From: Schizophyllum amplum
Lineage: Eukaryota; Basidiomycota; Agaricomycetes; Agaricales; Schizophyllaceae
DNA length: 64,000 bases
Assembly (NCBI GenBank): GCA_007026445.1
Contig: VDMD01000004.1
Coordinates: 372,001-436,000 of the forward strand
Direction: 5' to 3'
Shown here one piece after another: positions 27,504-38,026 of this stretch. Each line of letters begins with the position of its first letter. The first letter of the stretch is position 1. The notes under the pieces are model-generated. The model ran no database searches. It was not told where the DNA came from and worked only from the letters and a program-made list of their open reading frames with translations. The translations under genes were made by a program, and so were the position numbers.

Positions 27504-28823
27504 GGACACGCGCGGTCGGGAGGAAGCGCACGGTCTTGACGATACGTGCAGTCTGTTTCGGTTCTGTTCTATCTTCTCTTTCGGGTGATGGCTGGTTCTG
27601 TCGGGTGATGCTTGTTTCTATCGGACTTCTGGGTTCCCCGGCCGTGGTTCTTCCTTGTGCGTCGCCAGTCATCTTGATTCATCCATGCGTATACCACCCC
27701 AAGCAATATGCTTTCGAACCATATCTCTGACCGATGTTCGAAGCAGCTCCCTAAGATATTTGGGGGAGCTCCTCACGATCTTCGGCCAGCTCCTCACGAT
27801 TTCATCGTCCCCTACGAATTCATTAGGGACTCTCACAGTAGCGGTTTCACGCCGGTTTCATGCGAGTTCCACGCCTGGTTTCACGAAAAATCGAGAGCAG
27901 TTCCATAGGTTAGGTTTGGTAGATTCTGTACTCGAACTCGGCGACACTCACCTGGGTTCCATAAACGCCACCTGGCGGAGTTCGAATTGCACGGTGCCGC
28001 GGTGCCGCGCGGATCCCGGCGACGCCTCGTTTTGTCGCTTCTGAGCTCTCACACCGTGAAGAGGGCTTGTTCGTTGTCCTAACTTGTCCGATCTGCAGAA
28101 ATACGAGCATTGCGGTGCACCTCCACGATTGGTGAGCACGGCAAGAGCATCCTTGTGCGGGATCTGCCGGCTGCCGGTAGATGCCGACACGCGAATATGT
28201 GGCGAGTTCCACTTTCGAGCGGTTTCACCAGGTTTCAGAACCGGTACGATCAAAGTTGAATTTTACGGAACTCGACAACCAAACCTCAGTGGAACCAGCC
28301 GTGGAACTCGCATGAAACCGGCGTGAAACCGCTACTGTGAGAGTCCCTATTGTGGTCCCCACGCCTTCCATCTTCACGGGTTCCATTGTTTATCTCCACG
28401 ACTTCATTCTCCTCAATCTGCGGTCACGATCTTCTGCCACGATCTCGCAGCCATGTGTTGACCTTATTTCAAGTGTTTGTTACTCATTGCATATCTTACT
28501 TCTCTCCCTCACCAAACCCTCAACGTTTCAACACCTCACTTGCATGTAGCTGTCGTTTTGTGTCTCCAGTGTATATATCGTAGTTATCGATGTGTTTCGT
28601 CGCTGGCTCTTAGAAGGGGTTTATCAGTATGAACGTACTATATATATGCTTGTTGCTGTTACTTGGGAGAGCTGTTGGGCTGGACTGTCGTCACTGTCAA
28701 CAGAGTTCGGAGTAAGCTGCTGGACCCACAACGGTGCGGCAATTACCGAAATCATCGAACAGGACAGGTCGGTCCGAACACCGGCTTCCAACTTCGAACT
28801 TGCTTCCAACAGTCAACTTGAAT
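27504..28823. other. Gene-free region hosting a MITE
   Basis: 1.3 kb without a supportable gene. It contains the element at 27824-28349; the flanks show short direct repeats (GCTCCTCACGAT twice near 27768-27798). The remainder is 3' and 5' flank of the neighbouring genes. Confidence 0.5.
27824..28349. mobile_element. MITE: 522-bp non-autonomous DNA transposon with TA target duplication
   Basis: The ends are perfect inverted repeats for 47 bp: the left end (from 27826) begins GGGACTCTCACAGTAGCGG and the right end (to 28347) is its reverse complement, ending CCGCTACTGTGAGAGTCCC; the match continues with two mismatches over the next ~11 bp. The dinucleotide TA flanks both sides (27824-27825, 28348-28349). 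No transposase frame exists inside. Subterminal GGTTTCA and GAGTTCCAC motifs recur within the element. TA duplication plus long inverted repeats fits a Tc1/mariner-type derivative; assignment to that superfamily is inference. Near-perfect arms suggest recent activity. Confidence 0.85.
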
Positions 28824-29906
28824 ATGGCACTGAACCAACAAGTCCTGGACTACAGCTATCCCCTCGTATACCAGCCTAAACAGGCCCTCTATAAGGGCCG
28901 ACCGCTGCGTAACGGCTTTGCTCGGCTGGGCGATTACAAAGATGTGCACGATGAGCGTGCAGCGCACGAAGCGGCGATGTTCGTTTTGAGCCGGAAAAAC
29001 CGACCGCTGCCTGCGAGGTATTTACCTCACTTCGTTTATTTGACATCTTGCTTCAACTGATACTAGTCTTGAGGAGATGAGAACAGTGGCGGCAAAGCAT
29101 CGGCGGTTGAACAAATCAATCCAGCAGGCTACGCTTGAAGAGGTGCAGGCGCGGCTCGTCGCGGTCATGGAAGCCATTCAAGCGCGAAAGCAGGCCCACG
29201 CCAGAGATATGAAGAGGCTGTACGAGTGGCACGCAGCTGTGTATAGAGACGAAGCGGAGGATATGCGTCGTTCCAAGGACGATGATAACCTGAGGTCTCG
29301 CGATGTGGGCGACTTTTCTCTTCCCTCACGCGTCGATCTGATGACTTTAATCCTACAGGCTGTCAGCAAACTATACGCGCAGTCCCGTCTCCGACGATCC
29401 AATCCCACCGTGCGTGCCTTCACCAGCGTCGTCGCGCAGCACCGCTGGGCGTACCTCAAAGCCATGCTGCCCCTTCAGCGAGAGATCAAGGATCTCGAGG
29501 AGGCTCGCATCCGCAAGGAAGAAGCGCGCCGTGTCGAAGAGGCCCGGCGACTGCAGGAGCAAGACCGCCTGCGCATGCTCAAGGAGAAGGCGTTTCCGAC
29601 GAGCATAGAGGACTACCACTCAAAGCCCCCGCATATCCAGCGCCTGGTGCGCGAGTTCCTCACGGAGACGGTCCCCGCGCGGCGGCAACGCATGATCCAG
29701 ACACAATCGTGGAGCAAACCAGCGACGGACCATATGTTGGGCGTGATGCAGAACTCGGTAAGTGACGTGGGAGAAGTTGAGGAGGAGGATCGCGGACTTA
29801 CCTCTGTCTGCAGGAGGTGTTCAGAATGGTCGTTGCAGCGGAGAAGTTGAAAGACACTATGGCGACGGCTGCGAATGTTTCTAGAGATCCTAGGCTGCGC
29901 CGATAG
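28824..29906 (+). CDS. Coiled-coil protein of unknown function, 3 exons
   Basis: About 320 residues, family not recognised. Starts MALNQQVLDYSYPLVYQPKQ. A 49-nt intron follows LPAS, and the middle is strongly helical and charged (KHRRLNKSIQQATLEEVQAR, IKDLEEARIRKEEARRVEEA), predicting coiled coils. A second intron (from 29758, GTAAGT...CTGCAG) leads to EVFRMVVAAEKLKDTM and the C-terminus SRDPRLRR, TAG at 29904-29906. The tail RDPRLRR resembles short basic tails seen in nuclear proteins, but no function is inferred. Followed closely by tRNA-Pro. Confidence 0.6.
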
Positions 29907-30023
29907 CATATGCAGGTCTCTGCTTAGTACACGCTTCGCATCTCTTCGATCCTTCTGCAAATGCCACTGTCCTTTATTGCGTAGCCGTGGGAACACAGAG
30001 CGCAAGAGCCATTGCTGACTATC

Positions 30024-30107
30024 GGCCTGATGGTCTAGTAGTATGATTCCTTGTTAGGGTTATTCACCGTTTCGAGGAGGTCCCGGGTTCAATTCCCGGT
30101 CAGGCCC
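30024..30107 (+). tRNA. tRNA-Pro(AGG) with 12-nt intron
   Basis: Acceptor GGCCTGA/TCAGGCC, D arm GTCT...TGAT, anticodon stem CCTTG/CGAGG, anticodon AGG in loop TTAGGG-T, T arm CCGGG-TTCAATT-CCCGG, discriminator C. The 12-nt intron (TTATTCACCGTT) is one base 3' of the anticodon. The mature tRNA is identical to the minus-strand copy at 9268-9351; the introns differ at three or more positions. A TTTT terminator follows directly. Confidence 0.93.
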
Positions 30108-30111
30108 TTTT
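30108..30111 (+). terminator. Pol III terminator TTTT
   Basis: Four T immediately after the discriminator base of tRNA-Pro. Confidence 0.7.
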
Positions 30112-30297
30112 GTGTGTATAATCTTTTTCTCTGACTTTTTCCAGTGTCAATGGCATGGAGCCAAAGCACAATCCAGAGCGTTTAACGCACAGAGCCTTCT
30201 CTGCGGAGCACTTGAAGTTGAAGTTGAAAATTTGATGCATGAGTTCGCGCGGACTAACCGGCCCGGTACACCTTTGGTCCTCTTCTTGCGCGCCACC

Positions 30298-31146
30298 ATG
30301 GCTGCCGATGTTAGACGCCCGTCGCTCGGTTCCCCGCGTCCATCGCTCGAGAACGGCCGTCCACCAGGTCCCCATTCCCCTTCAACTCCTCACGCATCTT
30401 CTTCTGCGACTCCTGCAATTTCCTCCTCCCCGGCAACTTATTCCTCCAATCCCACATCCTCATCATCTACTCCCGCGCCCACTCCCCCGTACTACATCCT
30501 CCTCTCGCACTCGGGCGTCCTCGCACACGCGCCGATTACGTACCACTACGCGGACGACCCGGCGCTCGCGCTCCTCCCCGAGACCCCCGACGAGCATGTT
30601 GTTCTGCTAGATTGGAGTCCCGGGCTGTCCTTGTCAACCGCGAATACGGCTGCTGGGTCGAGCACCAATACAGCAGCATCGGCATCGACCGCCACCACCG
30701 CATCGCCCACACCATTTCCGGGAACCACGACCACGTCCACTCCTGTGGTCAGCCCCGCCGCGAGCACGCCCAGCGCGCGCATCGCGCACTCGGAGGCAAC
30801 AATCAAGCCAGAGGATCTAGTGGCGGAGAAGATATCGGCCCACTCGCTTTCACCGTCGCTCGCGGTGACGGGGGTGCGCGTCGAGGATGTGCAGAGCCAT
30901 CGGATGTATGTGGTGGAGACGACGGAGGGTGCAGGGTGCGTATATTGTGTCCTACTCGATGTGCATGTTCTTACTCATAGTTCACTCCCTTAGATGTCCC
31001 CCGCCGGCTCATACAAGTGCAGAGGCACTCGTGGCTCGCTTCAAACAGAGGTACGTGTGCTGTCGTTCGTCAGAGCCGCGCTCACCTTCACGTTTGCTAG
31101 AAATGTTGTCCTGCAACGAGTGTTAGACTATCCATCCACATTGTGA
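30298..31146 (+). CDS. Conserved-looking small protein of unknown function, 3 exons
   Basis: About 245 residues; not recognised. Kozak-like start GCCACCATGG at 30298. The first ~60 residues are Ser/Pro-rich, followed by a folded-looking stretch PPYYILLSHSGVLAHAPITY and DEHVVLLDWSPGL, then a Ser/Thr/Ala-rich linker and a second conserved-looking block SLAVTGVRVEDVQSHRMYVV. Two introns (GTGCGT...TTAG after 30936; GTACGT...GCTAG before 31101) join to FKQRNVVLQRVLDYPSTL, TGA at 31144-31146. The two ordered blocks around a low-complexity linker suggest a split small domain. Confidence 0.6.
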
Positions 31147-31316
31147 TTGCTAGCGGCCTATAGACGCTTGAGCCTTGCGCTCTGACTTGGTTCAAGCGTC
31201 GCGTACTTACTGGCCCTACATTTCGCAGCGGCGTCCCCTACGTACAAACATTGCTGACATCCTGTATATTCCCTCCACTGCCTTTCTGTCGTCGAATGGA
31301 ATATATGTATCAACAT

Positions 31317-32316
31317 TTACCTCCGCTTGCCCTTCTTGGCTCCCCCTGCGCGTTGCGGACTGGGCGCTGCTGGAACCGCTTCTTCTGTTTGCATGAGGGC
31401 GGACAGGCTGCGTGCGACAATGTCAGCAATCAAGAAGAGTCAAGCAAAATCGAGCAACGCACCCTCCCTTGAGGTCCCCGCTCGCTAGCGCGCTCTGTAT
31501 TCTTGCCTGGTTCACGTTGATGTCTTGGAGGGCCTCGGGATCCATGCTCTTCTGTGATGAATATCAGCTCCAGAAGTTCTTCAAGCAGAACAATGAAGGG
31601 ACGACGTACCATCAGGTATGGCATAGCCAGCACCATGAGGAATCCGGCGCCCATTATGAGCATCATCGGGTTCTGGAGCATGCCGAGTGCGTTGAAGGAG
31701 GTGGGAGGCGTGAAGTAGTTGTATTTCCCTCTGCATAAAGATCAGCACCGCAATATAAGCCCGGTATATGGGTTGACGAACCTTGGCACTAAGACGACGG
31801 GGTAGGGAAGGACAACTGTACTGGGAGGATCGAGAGGCGTGCCGGATATGTACGGGCGGACCACAGGGTTGGCGGTCGTCCCGTTCTCTCCAGGTTCGGG
31901 TACATCAATGCGAAGCTGGGCGGTTTGAGTCAATACACCACCAGAATGTGAGGGCAGGGAGCACGCACGGTATCAAAGAGGTAGTCATGGGCGCGTACGT
32001 TCAAGATATGCGTGCCGGGTGGAACGTCGGTGCTGAAGGGAAGTCAGATTCATTCAGCGTTGAAGCTACAAGATGTAGATACGCACATCGAAAACTTGCC
32101 ACTCCTCAGGACATTCGCAGAGTGCATAGCATTGTCAATGACCACCTTTGCCTGCCCGAGCTGCCTGATATCTGCCGACGCGTCAGCTGCGAACCAGAAG
32201 AACACAAAAGGAGCATGCTCACCGCTGCAGACACCGTTCCAGAGCACTCCTCCACTGATCTCGGCGGCGAGCGTGGCGCCCGCAAACACGAACGCTGCCA
32301 ACGCGCTCAACTTCAT
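31317..32316 (-). CDS. ER membrane protein complex subunit 7 (EMC7)
   Basis: Subunit of the EMC insertase that places transmembrane helices into the ER membrane. The protein begins with a signal peptide (MKLSALAAFVFAGATLAAEI), followed by a lumenal beta-sandwich (GGVLWNGVCS, QAKVVIDNAMHS, DVPPGTHILNVRAHDYLFDT, LRIDVPEPGENG, PSTVVLPYPVVLVPRGKYNY). The family hallmark FTPPTSFNALGMLQNPMMLI leads into the single membrane helix GAGFLMVLAMPYLM, then a cytosolic tail MDPEALQDINVNQARIQSAL and a basic end GGAKKGKRR. Six introns; no frame defect. The ATG lies 129 bp from the divergent UTP23 start, so the two share a promoter region. Confidence 0.92.
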
Positions 32317-32445
32317 GGTCAGTGACAAGAGGGAACAATGCGCCCGGCTTTTCGGCCCGTTGATCTGAATCGTCTGGTTTTCTCGCTGTCTGCTTCCGCC
32401 AGTTAAGCCTCTCCCTCCGCCCCTGGCCCCCATCCCCCGTTCACA
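32317..32445. promoter_or_regulatory. 129-bp shared divergent promoter (EMC7 / UTP23)
   Basis: Head-to-head start codons at 32316 (minus) and 32446 (plus). The strip is pyrimidine-rich towards UTP23 and has no clear TATA box. Confidence 0.5.
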
Positions 32446-33476
32446 ATGCGACAAAAGCGCGCAAAGAGCTACCGCAAGCTCATGAGCTTGTATCACATCA
32501 ACTTTGGCTTCCGGCAGCCGTACCAGGTCCTCGTCGACGCTGACATGTGCACGACGGCGATCGACAATAAGATGGAGCTGCACAAGCAGCTGGAGTCCGT
32601 ATTGCAGGGCGATGTGAAACCCAGTGAGCATATTCACCTAGTGATACACTACATTGGTGCTCAATGGCTGCTAGTGATCACACAGTGTTGTATACATGCC
32701 CTGTACTTGCAGGGGAAGGTCGCACAGCCCGCGGTCGACCTTGCAAAAACATTTGAGCGACGGAAGTGCAACCATCGGGAGCCTATAGACTCGGATGAGT
32801 GTCTTACAGCTGTTGTTGGTGAGTATCTTACATTTGGCCGGGCATGATAGTAGAGCTCACCTTCTATCAGGACCCACGAACAAGCACCGCTACGCGATTG
32901 CCACCCAGTCACAACCCTTGCGAGTGAAGCTGCGCGCCATACCGGCTGTACCTATCGTACACATCAAACGCGCTGTCATGATTCTGGAGCCGCCCAGTGA
33001 CAACACACTGCGAGAGAAAGAACGGGTATGTACTCACCCTACACCCCCCGCCACTACCCGCCATGCCATACGGCTGCTGACATATCCTCACATAGATGGT
33101 GGCAACATCGCTCAAGCCCTCCGCTCAAGACGCCACTCTAAAGGGACAACCGTCCACCAGCAAAGAACCGCCACGAAAGAAGCCTAAGGGGCCCAAGGGC
33201 CCCAATCCTCTTAGCATGAAGAAGAAGAAGACCGCCGAGACAGCGCCGAAAGAGAAGAGGACAGAGGCGAAAGCAGGTGATAAGCGAAAGCGAAACGAGG
33301 GAGATGAACAGGACGGCGAAGGTGAAGGTGGCAACGCAGGCGGAACTGGCCACGCAGCTGTCGACATCGTCACAGGAGAAGGCGAAGCAGGTCAAGCAGG
33401 CGGTCGCAAAAGAAAAAGGAAGCGCAAGACCGGAGGAGCAGCTGGCGGCGTCGAGGGTACTGTGACAGAGGAATGA
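32446..33476 (+). CDS. rRNA-processing protein UTP23
   Basis: PIN-domain component of the small-subunit processome, needed for 18S rRNA maturation in the nucleolus. The N-terminus MRQKRAKSYRKLMSLYHINF is diagnostic, followed by GFRQPYQVLVDADMCTTAID, GDVKPMITQCCIHALYLQGK (the intron falls inside the Met codon of MITQCC), a Cys/His zinc-binding part (FERRKCNHREPIDSDECLTA), VVGPTNKHRYAIATQSQPLR and IPAVPIVHIKRAVMILEPPS. The C-terminal ~110 residues are Lys/Glu/Gly-rich, a nucleolar-type tail (RKRKRKRK). Three introns, no frame defect; stop at 33474-33476. Confidence 0.93.
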
Positions 33477-33894
33477 ATGTATGTCTCGTTAGTTTTGTGA
33501 AGCCGCGTGCGCGTTGATTATCTTCCTTGCCCACCTAAGCCACTCGCACTGTTTAGACCTCTCATCATCGAATTCCTCAACGCGCAAGCACTTCACTGCA
33601 AAGCACACCGTTTGCACGGCCGGTTCTGCCGGTCCATCTCTCCATTTCGCCGGGCGATTCCGAAAATAACTTTGCGCGGGGGGCCATTGTTCTCTCGATC
33701 AAGCGTTGGCTCAGCCCGGCCCGCAGCATCCCGCGCCGGGCGATTGGCCCTTCCTGGCCTCTAGCTCTTGCTCGTTCCCTTCTACCACCACGTCCGTGCA
33801 GAGACTTCAGCGGTGCTTGCCCCCGCTCGCTGATTCTCTCTTGCGCAGAGTGTCCTACCGCTCTCACTATCCCTTCCCCGCATTTGACAGCGAG

Positions 33895-36800
33895 ATGTCG
33901 CCTCGAATCGTGCAATGCACGGTCCAGCAATTTTTCGATGCCTACCACCCTGCATGGGCATGCATCGAGTCCCTCGGGACCGAGCGCATCGCCGCGCGTG
34001 TGATCAGCGAGGGGGTGCTCGTTGCGCAAGGGTGGGCGAACTTATCAGACGGAGGAGGCGCCAGTCTCGAAGCGATCCAGGAGATCTTCGCGAAAGTTGC
34101 GGCAGCCGCGCAGGACATGGAGCCTGAGCTCTTCGACGACGATATGCAGACAGCGGACTTGCAGTGTCTTGATGGCGGCCATGTCTGTGTTGAGTCAGGC
34201 AATGGCACCCTGCGCACAGTTCGCATCGACGGCGTCACGGTCTTGCGCGATGCCAGCCCTCGTTGCGAGCCGGGATGCGACAGCGGATGTGCGTCGGACG
34301 AGCCGATATGCGGCGCTCAAGAGGAAACTGTATATGGCGCAGACGTTGGAATCACCCTACACTGGGCTCCCCGCGACTGCGAGAAGGCAGGAGTGCAGGT
34401 GAACTTTCTTTGCCAGGCGGTATTGAGAGGATTCTAATTGTCTTCCCAGAACATGAAGAAGTCCATGTCGACCGCTAGTTTCCTTCTTGGCAATGACAGT
34501 CGGCGAATATCTGTAACTTCAGTCCTGATGGAGGGGACAAAAGCGCGTCTGATTCGTAATTCGCGCTCTCACTCGGTGGTCACAGAGGCTTTTGACGTCG
34601 ACGAGGTACGTCTGACATGTCGTTCTCTCCAGTTTTCACTTGATTAATGTCAGTTTCCAGTGCTACGAAGAGGCCATTCGCGTCATGCTCTTCACACAGT
34701 ACGCGTCAGAGGAGGAACTTGGGTTCGACCCCAAGGTCACTCGCGTCGCCGACGCGGACGGCAACCTTCAGTACCAGTTCCATCTAAAGCACACGGACGA
34801 GGACATCGAGCGGACATACCAGACTGTCTCCGTGCGCAAGGCGGCAACTGTGACTACGCGGCTGCACTGCAGCACGAAGGCCGTATATCTTGTGCGGCCC
34901 GCGATGAAAGATGATGGTCTTTCGGTCGTCGAGGATGCTCTCGACCGCATCCTGTACGATGGCCATCAGCCCGGAAATCGACCCGACGAACATGTCATTT
35001 TGGAAAAGATGCGCAAGCAGATGAAGGGCCACGCACGCAGCGACGAGGAGCGACGCATGATCGACGACGCCATTGTGACTGTTTTGGCCAATGAGGCGAT
35101 AGACCGCGAGGCAACGTATCGCTCGCCGAGCGCTGGGGAGGATCTGCTCTTTGTTCCTTATGTTCGACAACGCACGGTTTTCGGGGAGTTCGGTGAAGAC
35201 CTGAGCGACGTCAAGGACCCGGCTTTATTCTATTTTGCCCTCGGGCAATTTTGCAAGGGTAAGTCTTGACAACCATAAGAGGAATAATATTGACAATCAT
35301 TGTAGTGCTCAGGCAAATGCGCCGCGCTGGTCATATACACCGCGACATCAGCCCCGGGTACTTCTACGTGTTTGCTCGGATGAGGTGGCACGAGCGCTTG
35401 AATGGACAGAAACTCGCGGATTTGTACACGTGCAAGCTAGGGGGCTTTGCTCGAACCAAGGCGTACAAAAGTATCGACAGCGATGCAGTGAGTGCTGTGC
35501 CTGCTTTTTTGGGTTTCTTCATACTTACAGAATTTGCCTTACAGGACAACACCTCTGGTCCTTACACGGCCATCGAAGTTCAGGCCGCTCGCCACCTTTT
35601 CTACCGCGACGACGCGCCCGTCGCCCTTCTTGCTCGTCACCACTTCGCGCCCAACTGTTTCCATGACTTGGAGTCTGTGCTCTGGATCGCCCTCGAGTTC
35701 GCGCTGCAGCGTGTTTCTCGGGATGTTCTCAACAATGTCCCATGGGAGGAGCTCGTCAGCATAGTCCGATGGCAGCGCGACTACCTACAACTCCTCTTCA
35801 GGCCAGAGAATTTCGGATCGGCTACTCGTCAGAAACTTATGTTTGGCAACGAACACGAGTGCAAACTCGTCAGGAACGGACTCGAACGCGCGTACGGGGT
35901 ATCGTCACCCGTGCCGCAATTGGTCGACCTGATTTACGCTCTCGGCAAGGCCTACATGATGGTGGAAGAGCAGTACATTGACACGGACCTGGAAGCAAAC
36001 CCGCAAGCGGACCATGTACCGTATAAGATGCTGCCCCTTCATGCGTTCACCGCGCAAATCTACGAGGAAATGGAGAAGACCTTTCAACAGATCAGTGACT
36101 CATCCGCTGGTGCGGAGGACGAGCTTGTCGCGTTGGACGACCTTCCCTTGGATCTGCCGGTACACGACGAAATCGAGGACTTGTTGAGCGGGGTTGATGC
36201 AAGGCTTCTGGTGCTCGCGCAGGAGCAGGAGGCCGCGCAGGAGAATGCAGTCCATGCTCGCGGTGTACGCAAAGAGGGACTCTATGGACCCATGGCTGAC
36301 CGTCGCTTCCCCTCACAATGGTGCTATGAGGACGATACCCCACCCACTTCGCCTGAAGAATTCATTGCGGAGCCGAAGGCAATCGTTGCGGAACGCGAGG
36401 CAACCGCCACGGAACCCACGACACCCAGGGCCGCCGTCCGCCGCGTCCGGTTTCTGCTACCAGAAGAGGAGGGGGAGGTTTGGCCAGGGTCTCCAGACGA
36501 AGAGCCGCCGCTGGATACTGTTTCCGGTTGGCGGAGGCAAGGGCATGGAGGTCCAATGGGGAACCGTCGCCATGTCAAGCATTGGTCCTTGACGAGTGGC
36601 CTCCAAGAAGACGACGCCCCAACCTATACACCAAAGCAACTCGCTGAGAAGGCTAATGCTGGTACGTCCCGCATGCGATCTGAGCTGCCGGACGGCGAGA
36701 AGGAGAACGTTCGGCCACAATCTGTGACGACAGTCGTCAAAGAACCGCAGGATGCTGCGCCTCGCACGCTGAAGCAAGGCCTCGACATTCCTGCGGACGA

Positions 36801-37023
36801 TCGTCGCTCCCTCGAGGAGTGGTGTTCAGAGGACACGGATGAAGATGCGGGACCTGCTGCTCCTTCCGCGCCAGGGCCTGTCCTTGTCGCGGCGTCCCAA
36901 GAGCCCACCAAGGCGGCCCAAGTTGGCGCTCCTCGCACGCCCAAGAAAGCTGGGCTGTATGGAAATCAGCGGCGCATTCCGTCTCGCTTGAATAATGATG
37001 CTGTGCGTAGGAAAGACTACTAG
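33895..37023 (+). CDS. FunK1-like protein kinase, probable pseudokinase, with repetitive C-terminal tail
   Basis: About 970 residues in five exons. Its architecture is that of the fungus-specific FunK1 family, expanded in agaricomycetes: an N-terminal lobe region (AVYLVRPAMKDDG), a central extension, then the catalytic-loop region RRAGHIHRDISPGYFYVF, GGFARTKAYKS, GPYTAIEVQAARHLFYR (activation/substrate region) and FHDLESVLWIALEFALQR, the strongly conserved FunK1 block. The catalytic Asp of HRD is present, but the following Asn is Tyr (HRDISPGY) and the metal-binding Asp of DFG is replaced (LGGFA), so phosphotransfer is doubtful. The last ~290 residues are disordered and contain four copies of a G-x-x-x-P-x-x-x-RR motif. 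Introns are GT-AG and the frame is intact; TAG at 37021-37023. Confidence 0.75.
36274..37011 (+). repeat. Four-copy short motif in the FunK1-like tail
   Basis: Copies: GLYGPMADRRFPSQWCYEDD (about 36280), GHGGPMGNRRHVKHW...EDD (about 36542), GLDIPADDRRSLEEWCSED (about 36778), and a short GLYGNQRRIPSRL (about 36953). They share Gly-x-x-x-Pro, Arg-Arg, and Trp followed by an acidic cluster, with about 60-90 residues between copies. Confidence 0.7.
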
Positions 37024-38026
37024 TGTAGTGGCGGATGTAGAGCAGTAACGGGCCCTGGCAGCGTAGTATTACTAGAAATGTACCCAAACCGAAAAGCTTG
37101 CTTTGAGTCGACATTGGACTGGTGGCGCAGTACAGTTGTCAGCTGTTTTGGCTCAAGACGCAACTTCAGACACTCAAACCTATCATCGACGACCGTGTGG
37201 CGCCCGCATGACGTGTGCCAGGGCACACCATGCAGCCGCTATGAGGGTCTACATACTTAGGGTAGATTATCGCCAACTTTGACAGAGTCAGACAAATGTT
37301 TCCGAGCACCAACCCCTTGACGTCTGACGCCAGAACAGCTGGGCGGCCAAAAACATCTCTTCGGCATCTCCCGATGTACCAAGCCGCGGCAAGTCCGAAA
37401 GTGGTAGTCCTTGTCTTGTCCTTGACGATGACCAGGAGTTGACCTGTCACCACCGATGACCAACGTCCCTCAAGACCCTCGCAACAGCCCCTCCGAGCTT
37501 GAGCCTTTCATTTTCGCGGTTCCTGGCGACGATCAGAGTCAGGTGTACCCGCCCGGTCGGGGTGCTGGCAAGCCCTCCAAAGGTTCAAAGGCGCCCGCCC
37601 GCTCCCAACTTCGCTCCTGTCCGACGCCTGTTGCCAACTTGCAGTTGCTTGTCTGTCTTGACCTGCTGAACTTTCACCTGGCGCCCGCATGCTTGTATCC
37701 CGTATGCGGGTCCCGCATGCTCACACCGTTGTCCGAGTGATGCCGTCTGACAGCGCCCTCTTACACGCTTGAAGTTGTATGGTGTCCCCGCAACCGCCCC
37801 TGCAGCGCCCTGGCAACCCGTGTCCCCGACGCCCGTCCGTGGTCAGTACATATAGCGGTGTAAGGGGGCGTGGAGGATCATCACCTGTTTTCCGCTATCC
37901 TCTTGACTCCTCTTTCTTGACCTTTGGCTGCTTGCTGGCCTGTACATTCGTTCGCTTCAATCGACGACGTTCTTTTTTCTGACTTCGACAACTTCAACGT
38001 CGACCGACACCTACCTCTTCGTCAAC
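37024..38026. other. Intergenic region upstream of the CAP/PR-1 gene
   Basis: One kilobase without a supportable gene. GGCGCCCGCATG-like words recur (about 37200 and 37680), and a small inverted repeat sits at about 37698-37720 (CCCGTATGCGGG, then CCCGCATG). A CATATAGC element near 37850 may be a weak TATA box for the next gene. Confidence 0.45.

Noticed and set aside
26150..27672. Several long minus-strand frames antisense to the 24691 gene
   Set aside because: They mirror the GC-rich repetitive coding sequence of the plus strand, with Ser/Arg/Leu-repeat composition typical of shadows; no start, domain or splice context.
37456..37740. 94-residue plus-strand frame in the FunK1-CAP intergenic region
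   Set aside because: No motif or splice partners, and composition like the surrounding non-coding sequence.
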